Assembly: GCA_035539015.1 (NCBI GenBank)
Contig: DATLJF010000215.1
Span: 1-39,285, forward strand
From: Stenotrophomonas_A sp035539015
Lineage (GTDB): Bacteria > Pseudomonadota > Gammaproteobacteria > Xanthomonadales > Xanthomonadaceae
Length of the DNA: 39,285 nucleotides
Direction: 5' to 3'
Positions 17,391 to 24,664 of this stretch are shown piece by piece; positions within the stretch are counted from its first letter, which is position 1, and each line of letters opens with the position of its first letter. The notes under the pieces were generated by a model. It was not told where the DNA came from, made no database searches, and worked only from the letters and a program-made list of their open reading frames with translations. Position numbers and translations under genes: made by a program.

Positions 17391-18050
17391 ATGCCTGGCT
17401 ATGCGACCCGCAAGCAACTGGTCCCCATCGCGGGACACACCTACGAACTGCGCGTACTGACCGACAAGCAGCAGTTTTCCGATCCCGATGGGCATGGCGC
17501 GCGGCTGGGCATTTCCTCGGCGCAGTGGTGCCTGTTCGGCCAGCTGTGGCCCGCCGGCCGGCTGTTGGCCCAAGCAATGCAGCGCTTCGATATCGAAGGC
17601 AAGCGCGTGCTCGAACTCGGCTGCGGCATCGGCCTGGCCAGCCTGGTGTTGCAGCGCCGCGGCGCCGATATCGTCGCCTCGGACATCCACCCGCTGGCCG
17701 AACCGTTCCTGGCCTACAACGCCGCGCTCAATGCCCTGCCCGCGGTGCACTACCGCCAGCTGCGCTGGGACGTGGCGCTGGCCACGCTGGGCCGGTTCGA
17801 CCTGATCATCGCCAGCGACGTACTCTACGAAAGCGACAACGCCTCGCTGCTCGCCGGCGTCATTGAACGCCACGCGTTGCCCGAAGCCGAAGTCGTGGTG
17901 ACCGACCCGGGCCGCGGCAACAGCGCGCGCTTCAGCCGCCTGTTGTCGATGTCCGGCTTCTCCGTCAACGAGGAGCGCTGCCCCATGGACGACGAAGACG
18001 TTCCGCCGTATCGCGGCCGCCTGTTGCACTACCGCCGCGCCGCGGCATGA
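17391..18050 (+). CDS. Class I SAM-dependent methyltransferase
   Basis: 219 residues from ATG 17391 (MPGYATRKQLVPI). Motif I is VLELGCGIGLASLVL (about 71-85), followed by DIVASDIHP (acidic loop for SAM ribose) and the post-motif FDLIIASDVLYE. This layout is that of the lysine-methyltransferase-like family (Methyltransf_16 / nicotinamide N-methyltransferase-like). The target is unknown. The same reading frame stays open far upstream inside uvrA and the thioesterase, but that is a shadow. The gap of 191 bases to the thioesterase carries no clear promoter. Confidence 0.88.
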   Translation: MPGYATRKQLVPIAGHTYELRVLTDKQQFSDPDGHGARLGISSAQWCLFGQLWPAGRLLAQAMQRFDIEGKRVLELGCGIGLASLVLQRRGADIVASDIHPLAEPFLAYNAALNALPAVHYRQLRWDVALATLGRFDLIIASDVLYESDNASLLAGVIERHALPEAEVVVTDPGRGNSARFSRLLSMSGFSVNEERCPMDDEDVPPYRGRLLHYRRAAA

Positions 18051-18109
18051 ACCCGCAGCCCCTGATGCTGCACGCCCCACCCCTTCCCTGACTGGAGCCA
18101 TCCCCCTTG

Positions 18110-18283
18110 ATGAAACCCAACTACTCTTTCGAAAAGCGCCAGCGCGAAATCGCCAAGAAGAAGAAGCAGGACGAAAAGCTGGCCAAGAAGAAGCGCGACG
18201 CCGGTACCGCCGACGCCAGCGACAACACCGCTTCGGGCAACCCGGATTCCACCAGCAGCGGTTCCGGCGGCACGGGCGCATAA
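18110..18283 (+). CDS. Tiny basic/acidic conserved protein
   Basis: 57 residues, starting ATG 18110 (MKPNYSFEKRQREIAKKKKQ). The N-terminal half is a Lys/Arg/Glu-rich helix (residues 7-29), and the C-terminal half is a low-complexity Ser/Gly/Thr/Asp tail ending SGSGGTGA. I recall small proteins with the same MKPNYSFEKRQRE opening throughout Xanthomonadaceae and relatives, always unnamed. It may bind nucleic acid or ribosomes, which is inferred only from charge. Confidence 0.7.
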   Translation: MKPNYSFEKRQREIAKKKKQDEKLAKKKRDAGTADASDNTASGNPDSTSSGSGGTGA

Positions 18284-18336
18284 GCGCCCCCTTGCCCTAG
18301 CCGCTGATAGCGGCGCGCGCCTGCGACCGCCGCCCT

Positions 18337-18828
18337 TCAGGGCGCGGTCTTGCGTACCTGCAGCGTCGCCTCGACGGTGCGGCCATCTTCCAGCTTGAAC
18401 ACCACCGGCACGCTGCCGCCTTCGACCAGCGCCTGCTTCGGTTCCATCAGCATCAGGTGCAGCCCGCCTGGCGCAAGCGTCACCTTGCCACCGGCAGGGA
18501 GCGGCAGGCGCGCGACCTCGCGCATGCGGTTGACGCCGTCGGCCTGGAACGACTCATGCAACGACACATCGCCAAATGCCGCGCTGCTCGCTGCGACCAC
18601 GGCCAGCGCCTGCGGGCAGGCATTGTCGAATTGGCCGAAGCCGGCCGCCATGGGCATGCTCGCGCTTGGCGGCAGGCGTACCCAGCCGCCCTGCCATTGC
18701 GGCAGGCATCGCGACGGCGCGACCGCCTTCGCACTGGCTGCGGCCGGCCTATTGTCGGCAGCGAGGACAGGCGCGGTCACCGCTAGGGCGAGCACGGCAC
18801 ACAGCAGGGAACGGTCGAGGATGCGCAT
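18337..18828 (-). CDS. Periplasmic copper chaperone, PCu(A)C family
   Basis: 163 residues. The signal peptide is at 1-23 (MRILDRSLLCAVLALAV ... VLAAD). The copper-binding pattern H-x10-M-x21-H-x-M is exact: His91, Met102, His124, Met126. These proteins deliver Cu(I) in the periplasm, often to cytochrome oxidase, with a Sco partner that is not in this window. ATG 18828 is preceded on the minus strand by TATGAT with only 7 bases between, so the transcript may be leaderless; an ATG at 18840 would add four residues. The region between signal and domain contains two extra cysteines (Cys41, Cys71). Confidence 0.9.
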   Translation of the reverse strand: MRILDRSLLCAVLALAVTAPVLAADNRPAAASAKAVAPSRCLPQWQGGWVRLPPSASMPMAAGFGQFDNACPQALAVVAASSAAFGDVSLHESFQADGVNRMREVARLPLPAGGKVTLAPGGLHLMLMEPKQALVEGGSVPVVFKLEDGRTVEATLQVRKTAP

Positions 18829-18835
18829 GGCGTCT

Positions 18836-18841
18836 ATCATA
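18836..18841 (-). promoter_or_regulatory. -10 element of the copper chaperone gene
   Basis: TATGAT on the minus strand, 7 bases before ATG 18828, which would place transcription start on or next to the start codon. A weak TTACGG lies 18 bases further upstream. It shares a 37-base divergent gap with the enoyl-CoA hydratase gene. Confidence 0.45.
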
Positions 18842-18865
18842 GCCACAGCCTCCCGGAGCCCGTAA

Positions 18866-19642
18866 ATGAGCATCGACCTCCACGACCACGGCGACATCCG
18901 CGAGATCCGCCTGGCCCGGCCGCCGGCCAATGCCCTGGATACCGCGCTTTGCCGCGAGCTGATCGCCGCGATCAACCAGGCCCAGGCCGACGACGTCCAC
19001 GCCATCGTCCTGTCCGGTGCGCCGCACATCTTCTCCGGCGGCATGGACGTGCCCTATCTGCTCTCGCATGGCGCCGACCGCGGCAAGCTGCTCGACAGCT
19101 GGCAGGCCTTCTTCGGCGCGGCCAAGACCCTGGCCGAGACGCGCATCCCGGTGGTCGCCGCCCTTACCGGTCATTCGCCGGCTGGCGGCTGCGTGCTGGC
19201 CTTGTGCTGCGACTACCGGATCATGGCGCGCAGCGTCGACCCCGCCCGCCCCTACGCCATTGGCCTGAACGAGGTCCAGGTCGGCCTGGCCGCGCCCGAG
19301 GGCATCCAGCGCCTGCTGCGCCGGGTGGTCGGCGCGCACCGGGCCGAGCGCCTGCTGGTGGCCGGGGAAATGGTGCCGGCCGAACAGGCGGTGCAGATCG
19401 GCCTGGTCGACGAACTGGTGGATGGCGAACTGGTCGTGGCACGCGCCATTGCGTGGCTGCAGGAGCTGCTGCGTTTGCCGCGCCAACCGATGCTGCACAC
19501 CCGCGATGTCGCCCGGGCCGACCTGCGCGAGGCGCTGGCCCCGGACCTCATCCGCCTGGATCGCTTCATCGAAGCCTGGTACGCCGAGGACGCGCAGGCC
19601 GCGCTGCAGGCCCTGGCCGCGCGGCTGCGCAAACCGGCCTAG
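18866..19642 (+). CDS. Enoyl-CoA hydratase/isomerase family protein
   Basis: 258 residues, a single crotonase domain. The oxyanion-hole segments are HIFSGGMDVPYLL (about 52-64) and ALTGHSPAGGCVLAL (about 98-112). The active-site region GLNEVQVGLAAPEG carries one glutamate; the second catalytic Glu of classic hydratases is not evident, so an isomerase or other CoA reaction is possible. It is followed after 75 bases by tesB, a likely fatty-acid context. Confidence 0.88.
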   Translation: MSIDLHDHGDIREIRLARPPANALDTALCRELIAAINQAQADDVHAIVLSGAPHIFSGGMDVPYLLSHGADRGKLLDSWQAFFGAAKTLAETRIPVVAALTGHSPAGGCVLALCCDYRIMARSVDPARPYAIGLNEVQVGLAAPEGIQRLLRRVVGAHRAERLLVAGEMVPAEQAVQIGLVDELVDGELVVARAIAWLQELLRLPRQPMLHTRDVARADLREALAPDLIRLDRFIEAWYAEDAQAALQALAARLRKPA

Positions 19643-19683
19643 CGGCGCCCGGCAAGGGCACGGGGATGTTCCGGTCGGCCCGC

Positions 19684-19689
19684 TATAAT
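19684..19689 (+). promoter_or_regulatory. -10 element in front of tesB
   Basis: A perfect TATAAT, 28 bases before the TTG start of tesB. No convincing -35 is seen at 16-18 bases, so it may need an activator or act as a weak promoter. Confidence 0.45.
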
Positions 19690-19717
19690 TGCGCCCTGTC
19701 TCCCGCAGGTCGCTCCC

Positions 19718-20629
19718 TTGTCCGCAGCCGCAGCCGCAGAACCCGTCGTCTCTGAACTGATCAGCCTGCTCTCGCTGGAGCGGCTGGAGGACAACCTGTT
19801 CCGCGGCCAGAGCCGCGATATCGGCACCAAGTACGTGTTCGGTGGCCAGGTCCTCGGCCAGGCGCTGGCCGCGGCGCAGGCGACCGTCGAGAACGGTCGC
19901 CAAGCGCACTCGCTGCATGCCTATTTCCTGCGCGCCGGCGATATCGAACACCCGATCGTCTACGACGTCGACCGCACCCGCGACGGCGGCAGCTTTTCCG
20001 TGCGCCGGGTCACCGCCATCCAGCACGGCAAGGTGATCTTCTTCTGCGCCGCCTCGTTCCAGGAGCATGAAGACGGCGCCGAACACCAGGCGCGCATGCC
20101 GGAGGTCCCGCAACCGGAAGACATCGCGCCGACCGCGCCGCTGGCGCCGGAAGTGCTGGCCAAGCTGCCGGTCAAGGTGCAGCGCTGGCTGACCCGCGGC
20201 GGCCCGTTCGAATTTCGCCACGTCTACCCGCGCGACGAACTCAACCCGCCCAAGCGGCCGCCGTTCCAGCAGATGTGGCTGCGCCTGAGCGACCCGATCG
20301 GCGACGACCAGGGTCTGCACCGCGCGTTGCTGGCCTACGCCTCGGACTTCCAGTTGCTCGGCACCTCGACCTTCCCCCACGGCATCAGCTACTACACCCC
20401 GGGTGTGCAGATGGCCTCGCTCGACCACGTGCTGTGGTTCCATCGCCCGTTCCGCACCGACGACTGGCTGCTGTACTCGCTCGACAGCCCGACCGCGCAG
20501 GGTTCGCGCGGCCTGGCGCGCGGGCAGTTCTTTACCCGCGACGGCGTGCTGGTGGCCAGCACCTCGCAGGAAGGCCTGATCCGCGTCGTGCGCGATGGCG
20601 ACAGCCACGCGGTACCGGCCAAGGACTGA
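19718..20629 (+). CDS. tesB: Acyl-CoA thioesterase II
   Basis: 303 residues, a double hot-dog fold that hydrolyses medium- and long-chain acyl-CoA. The N-terminal unit carries LEDNLFRGQSRDIGTKYVFGGQVLGQAL. The C-terminal unit has YASDFQLL (Asp), MASLDHVLWFHR (Ser/Thr position) and SQEGLIRV (Gln), the expected Asp-Thr/Ser-Gln site. The start is TTG 19718; no ATG lies near the conserved N-terminus. A perfect TATAAT precedes it. The next gene starts one base after its stop. Confidence 0.94.
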   Translation: MSAAAAAEPVVSELISLLSLERLEDNLFRGQSRDIGTKYVFGGQVLGQALAAAQATVENGRQAHSLHAYFLRAGDIEHPIVYDVDRTRDGGSFSVRRVTAIQHGKVIFFCAASFQEHEDGAEHQARMPEVPQPEDIAPTAPLAPEVLAKLPVKVQRWLTRGGPFEFRHVYPRDELNPPKRPPFQQMWLRLSDPIGDDQGLHRALLAYASDFQLLGTSTFPHGISYYTPGVQMASLDHVLWFHRPFRTDDWLLYSLDSPTAQGSRGLARGQFFTRDGVLVASTSQEGLIRVVRDGDSHAVPAKD

Positions 20630-20630
20630 C

Positions 20631-21176
20631 ATGCGCAAGGTATTCAGCAGCCAGCGCGTGGAAACCGCCGAGGGCGTGGCCAAGTTGCTGCGCGAGGCCG
20701 GCATCGACGTGCGCCTGACCAACGGCCGCTCCTATCGCAGCCGGCGCAGCGGCCAGTTCAGCTATCTCGAGGAAGGCAGCGCGCAGCTGCATCCCACGGT
20801 GTGGGTGGTACGCGCCGACGACCAGCCGCGCGCGCGCGAACTGCTGCGCGAGGCACGCCTGCTCGACACTACCCGCCGCGATCTGCCGTTTGCGCAGTAC
20901 GCCTTCGCCGAAACGCCTGAAGCGCAGGCGGCGGGCACGCGCAACTGGGCCTGGCGCATCCGCATCGGCCTGCTGGTGGTGATCGGCGTGGTCGCCATGT
21001 TCATCATGATCTCGATGAAGCACCGGCACGCCGCCCCGACGGTGGCACCCGCGGCGCCGGTGGCGACCCCGGCGCAGCCCGCCGCAGCGCCACCGGCCGC
21101 AAGCCCGCAGCAGACTCCACCGGACGACACTTCCCAGGACGATCCCTCGCGCGTGCGCATCCAGCCGGCGCAGTGA
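20631..21176 (+). CDS. Single-pass membrane protein with DUF2007-like domain
   Basis: 181 residues. The N-terminal part (1-80: MRKVFSSQRVETAEGVAKLLREAGI ... WVVRADDQPRARELL) has the look of the DUF2007 putative signal-transducing domain. A membrane helix follows at about 109-128 (IGLLVVIGVVAMFIMISM), then a Pro/Ala-rich periplasmic tail. Homologues in Xanthomonas are, as far as I recall, annotated as pathogenicity-related, without a defined mechanism. It starts one base after the tesB stop. Confidence 0.75.
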   Translation: MRKVFSSQRVETAEGVAKLLREAGIDVRLTNGRSYRSRRSGQFSYLEEGSAQLHPTVWVVRADDQPRARELLREARLLDTTRRDLPFAQYAFAETPEAQAAGTRNWAWRIRIGLLVVIGVVAMFIMISMKHRHAAPTVAPAAPVATPAQPAAAPPAASPQQTPPDDTSQDDPSRVRIQPAQ

Positions 21177-21252
21177 CGGCGGCGGCGATTCGCCGCCCGG
21201 TCACATCCGCGCCGGAGTTGCGTCATGGTGGGGAACCCGCACGGACCCCGCC

Positions 21253-22479
21253 ATGACCGCCGAAGCCCTGGACCAGATGTTGCAGCGCGAACTGCCGACC
21301 GCCGCAGCCGGCTGCCAGCAGGCGTACGGCCGCATCGTGCAGGCGTGCCAGAACACCGTCACCGCCATCGCCCTGGCGATCACCCGCGACGTCGGCGCCA
21401 GCGAAGACATCGCCCAGGAGGCCTTCCTGCGCGCCTGGCAACAGCTCGCCCGCCTCAACAACCCCACCAGCTTCCTGCCCTGGCTACGGCAGATCACCCG
21501 AAATCTCGCCCGCGACTGGTTGCGCGCGCAGCGCCACCGGCCGCTCTCCGGCGAAGCGGCCGAACTGGCGATCGGCATGGCCGCCGACCCCGGGCTGTCG
21601 CCGGCCGAGCAATGGCAACGGGTCGAGGAAGAGATCGCCGCCGAAGAACTCATCTCAGCGCTTCCGCCGGAAAGCCGCGAGACCCTGTTGCTCTATTACC
21701 GCGAGGGCCAGCGTTCGCAGCAGGTGGCGCAGTTGCTCGGCCTCAGCGATGCCGCCGTGCGCAAGCGCCTGTCGCGTGCCCGTGCCCTGGTCCGCGAACA
21801 GATGCTGGCGCGTTTCGGCCAGTTCGCCCGCGATAGCGCGCCAGGCGCCGCCTTCGCCGCGGCGGTGGTGTCGGCGGCGATGATCATCGCGCCTGGCGTG
21901 GCCGGCACCACGATTGCCGCCGCCACCCTCGGCGCCGGCCTCGGCACCGCCGGCAGCGCCTCGAAGATCGGCGGCGGGCTCGGGGTATCGGCGCTCTCCG
22001 GCGGCACCGCCCTGGGTTCCTTGGGCGCGGCCATGCTCGCGCGCGCCGACGCCGTACCGACCCAGGCCTGGCTCATCGTCACCGGCGCACTGCTGGTCGG
22101 CTTTGCCACCACCTACGCCAGTGGCTTCTACCTGTTGAGCTACGCCGGCAACGACCTCGAACGCACCCAGCTGCGGCGCCTGATCCGGCAGATGATGCTG
22201 GCTGCCACCGCCTGCGCGATGTCCACGCTGGTCCTGAGCCTGGCTGGCGCCGGCATGGGCTGGATCCTTGGCGGCCTGGCCGCGGGCATGTGCGTGGTGA
22301 ACTACCAATGCCTGGTGACCTTGCCGCGCGTGATGCGGCCGCTGCTGGCGCGCGACATGGCGCGCAGCGGTCGCCAGCGGCCAAGCTGGATCTACCAGAG
22401 CACATTCGGGCGGCCGGCGGTGATTTGGTCGAATGTGTTTGTGTTGGGGTGTGCTTTGTGGTCGTTGCACGTGAGTTGA
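21253..22479 (+). CDS. ECF-type sigma factor fused to a membrane domain
   Basis: 408 residues, twice the usual ECF length. Region 2 spans about 25-95 (DIAQEAFLRAWQQLARL ... WLRQITRNLARDWLR). Region 4 spans about 130-185 (ALPPESRETLLLYYREG ... DAAVRKRLSRARALV). Then come glycine/alanine-rich and hydrophobic segments at about 199-214, 273-296, 313-333, 335-354 and 390-407. The membrane part may hold the sigma factor at the inner membrane, acting like a built-in anti-sigma or sensor. No separate anti-sigma gene is adjacent. The last 60 bases are unusually T-rich for this genome. Confidence 0.88.
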   Translation: MTAEALDQMLQRELPTAAAGCQQAYGRIVQACQNTVTAIALAITRDVGASEDIAQEAFLRAWQQLARLNNPTSFLPWLRQITRNLARDWLRAQRHRPLSGEAAELAIGMAADPGLSPAEQWQRVEEEIAAEELISALPPESRETLLLYYREGQRSQQVAQLLGLSDAAVRKRLSRARALVREQMLARFGQFARDSAPGAAFAAAVVSAAMIIAPGVAGTTIAAATLGAGLGTAGSASKIGGGLGVSALSGGTALGSLGAAMLARADAVPTQAWLIVTGALLVGFATTYASGFYLLSYAGNDLERTQLRRLIRQMMLAATACAMSTLVLSLAGAGMGWILGGLAAGMCVVNYQCLVTLPRVMRPLLARDMARSGRQRPSWIYQSTFGRPAVIWSNVFVLGCALWSLHVS

Positions 22480-22486
22480 GTTGGGG

Positions 22487-22986
22487 TTTTTTTGGGAGTT
22501 GCGCTGGTTGGGGCGGTGTAGTGCGGCGGCTTGCGGCAGGGGCCTCGCCCCGACGGGGAGGGGGTTCGCGTTGTCGACAGACGTCCCTGTGCTGACGCCA
22601 CCGCCGTGGGCCATCCATGGCCCACTGAACCCCCTCCCCGCCGGGACGATGCACGGCGCTTTGAAGTTCCCACTTCGTTGATTGCGCAACGGAGAGGGGA
22701 GGTGAAGAGCAAGAACAAGAGCAAGAGCAACTGCAAACCGCTTGGCTTGTGCCCTTGCTTTCCCCCTTCCCCCTACCCGTTGCGTCCACTGACGAAGTGG
22801 GAAAACGAGGCGCCTGGCGCCGTTTCGGCGGGTAGGGGCTTCATCGGACCATGGAGGGCCCGCGGCGATGGCGTCAGACAGGACGTTTGCCCGACAGCGC
22901 GAAGCCCCTACCCGCCGGAACGGGGCCCGCACCGCAAGCCGCCAATCCAACCGCCGCCCACGCAAGCGCAACCCCCCAAAAAAAAA
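22487..22986. repeat. Long imperfect inverted repeat, about 500 bases
   Basis: This fills most of the 557 bases without a gene between the sigma factor and the EF-hand gene. The left arm (about 22487-22725) and the reverse complement of the right arm (about 22748-22986) share blocks in the same order: a T-run, GTTGCGCT, GGCGGCTTGCGG, TTCGCG, TGTCG, ACGTCC, CTGACGCCA, TCCATGG, CCCACTTCGT and GCAACGG. Each arm also contains its own hairpin: GGGGAGGGGGTTC / GAACCCCCTCCCC (22555-22639) and a 17-base perfect pair (22826-22842 / 22901-22917). The centre carries AAGAGC-type hexamers (22705-22728). No open frame looks coding. It may be two inverted copies of an intergenic element or a MITE. Confidence 0.75.
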
Positions 22987-23012
22987 TCCCCGCGCATCAC
23001 TGCACGGGGATT
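22978..23012 (-). terminator. Terminator of the EF-hand gene
   Basis: On the minus strand AATCCCCG / CGGGGATT arms enclose a loop with further GC / GC pairing, followed by nine T residues (complement of 22978-22986). It lies 25 bases after the EF-hand stop and coincides with the outer end of the long inverted repeat. Confidence 0.88.
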
Positions 23013-23036
23013 CGTCGATCGGCGCCAGTACAACAA

Positions 23037-23651
23037 TTACTTCGCAGGTGCAGCCACAGCATTCGACTTTGACGCCTGCGCCTTGCCACCGTCATGGTCA
23101 TGGTCATGGCCATGCTCACCTCGCGGCCCATGCCCGAACCCACCGCGCTTGGCCGAGGCGGCATCGAACTCGGCCTTGCTCAGCTTGCCGTCCTTGTCGG
23201 TGTCGGCGGCGGTGAACCAGGCGTCGCGCGACTGCTTCATGCGCGCCTGGAAGTCGGCCTTGTCGATATAGCCGTCCTTGTTGAAATCCATCTTGTCGAA
23301 GCGTTCGGCGAACTTCGGATCGGCCTTGGCTTCCTCGCGGCTGATGCGACCGTCCTTGTTGGTGTCGAGCTTGGCCATGCGGTCATGCCCGCGATGACGC
23401 CAGTCGCCACGGTTGGGCAGTTCGTCGCGTGACAGCTTGCCGTCCTTGTTCTTGTCCAGGGTGTCGAAGTTCTGCGCCAGGCGCGGCGCCTTGGCGGCCT
23501 CGGCCCGATCGATCACGCCGTCGCCGTTGCTGTCGAGCTTGCTCAGGCCGCGCGGGCTGCCATCGCTGGGCGGCGTGTCGACGGCGAAAGCGGAAGCACT
23601 GCTCAGGGCGGCCAGCACGGCCAGGACGATGAGGGGCTTGCGAAAGGTCAT
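23037..23651 (-). CDS. Secreted protein with five EF-hand loops
   Basis: 204 residues from ATG 23651, with GGAG upstream. The signal peptide is at 1-24 (MTFRKPLIVLAVLAALSSASAFA). Five canonical 12-residue calcium loops lie at 40-51 (DSNGDGVIDRAE), 66-77 (DKNKDGKLSRDE), 96-107 (DTNKDGRISREE), 122-133 (DFNKDGYIDKAD) and 150-161 (DTDKDGKLSKAE). A His/Asp-rich segment (GHGPRGEHGHDHDHD, 174-187) near the C-terminus could bind zinc, nickel or copper. It is likely a periplasmic calcium-binding protein of unknown partner. A strong terminator follows. Confidence 0.9.
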   Translation of the reverse strand: MTFRKPLIVLAVLAALSSASAFAVDTPPSDGSPRGLSKLDSNGDGVIDRAEAAKAPRLAQNFDTLDKNKDGKLSRDELPNRGDWRHRGHDRMAKLDTNKDGRISREEAKADPKFAERFDKMDFNKDGYIDKADFQARMKQSRDAWFTAADTDKDGKLSKAEFDAASAKRGGFGHGPRGEHGHDHDHDGGKAQASKSNAVAAPAK

Positions 23652-23844
23652 GGACTTGCTCCGTTGGGGATACGAAGGATCCCGGGCCATTGCCCGGAAC
23701 CCGATGCGCTGCGTGCGGCGCCATCACCGAGATCAACGAGCGATCGCGGCATCGGTTGACGCATACCCGGCCGCATTCATCCAGCGGACAGTCGGCACCG
23801 CCGGCGCCAGTGGCGGCGACGGCTGGTGGCGCTATGCTCATCGC

Positions 23845-24612
23845 ATGGCCGTCCATGCAGACACCCGCGAAGAACTGCGCCTGTTCCAGACCGGGCAGCA
23901 CGCGTGCGGCTATTGGCCCGACCGGCTTGCGCGCGATCTCGTGCTGGACCCGCACGATCCGCGCCTGGGCGCGCTCTATCCGCAAGCGCTGGCCTGGGGC
24001 TTCCGCCGCTCTGGCGACCTGGTCTATCGCCCGCACTGCGAGCTGTGCCACGCCTGCGTGCCGGTGCGCATCCCGGTGGCGAGTTTTCGCCCGGACCGCA
24101 GCCAGCGCCGCTGCCTGGCACGCAACGCCGGGCTCAGCGTGCGCATCGTCGCCGCGCAACGCACCGACGAGCAGTTGGCGCTCTACACCCGCTATCTGCG
24201 CCATCGCCATCCCGGCGGCGGCATGGATGACCATGGCCCGCGCGAGTTCGACCAGTTCCTGATCGGTGCGTGGTCGCATGGCCGCTTCCTGGAGATCCGC
24301 GAGCCGGCCCTACCCGGCCACCAGGGCCGCCTGCTGGCGGTGGCGGTCACCGACGTGACCGAGCGCGCGCTGTCGGCGGTCTACACCTTCTACGCGCCCG
24401 AGGCGGCCGCGCGCGGCCTGGGCACGCTGGCGATCCTGCAACAGCTGCAATGGGCCGCACGCGACGGCCTGGCGCATCTGTACCTCGGTTACTGGATACG
24501 CGGGCACGCCAAGATGGACTACAAGCGCCGCTTCAGCGGCCTGGAAGCCTACGATGGCCGCCAGTGGCGGCCGTTCGCGGCCAATGCGGGCAGCGTCGAT
24601 CTCCCGCCCTGA
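23845..24612 (+). CDS. bpt: Aspartate/glutamate leucyl-tRNA-protein transferase
   Basis: 255 residues. Bpt attaches Leu from Leu-tRNA to proteins with N-terminal Asp or Glu, making them N-end-rule substrates of ClpS/ClpAP. The N-terminal domain has YRPHCELCHACVPVRIPV with its conserved cysteines. The C-terminal GNAT-like domain has SAVYTFYAPEAAARGLGTLAILQQL and YWIRGHAKMDYKRRFSGLE. Length and motifs match the Ate1/Bpt family. It is divergent from the EF-hand gene (193-base gap). Confidence 0.95.
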   Translation: MAVHADTREELRLFQTGQHACGYWPDRLARDLVLDPHDPRLGALYPQALAWGFRRSGDLVYRPHCELCHACVPVRIPVASFRPDRSQRRCLARNAGLSVRIVAAQRTDEQLALYTRYLRHRHPGGGMDDHGPREFDQFLIGAWSHGRFLEIREPALPGHQGRLLAVAVTDVTERALSAVYTFYAPEAAARGLGTLAILQQLQWAARDGLAHLYLGYWIRGHAKMDYKRRFSGLEAYDGRQWRPFAANAGSVDLPP

Positions 24613-24664
24613 GCCGCCCGATCGCGACATCCGGCTGTCTTCGGACGCATGCGAGAATCCGCGC

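Noticed and set aside
18749..20722. 657-codon open frame on the minus strand
   Set aside because: Antisense to the enoyl-CoA hydratase and tesB genes; composition typical of shadows.
21225..21250. GGAAC near the sigma gene start as an ECF -35 box
   Set aside because: At 22 bases before the ATG the -10 would fall inside the coding region, so it cannot serve this gene unless a later start is used.
22705..22728. AAGAGC-type hexamer run as a CRISPR or minisatellite
   Set aside because: Only four imperfect 6-base units without spacers; treated as part of the inverted repeat.
22531..23271. 246-codon plus-strand frame through the inverted repeat
   Set aside because: It reads through a repeat and a terminator into the antisense of the EF-hand gene; no ribosome site and no homology-like pattern.
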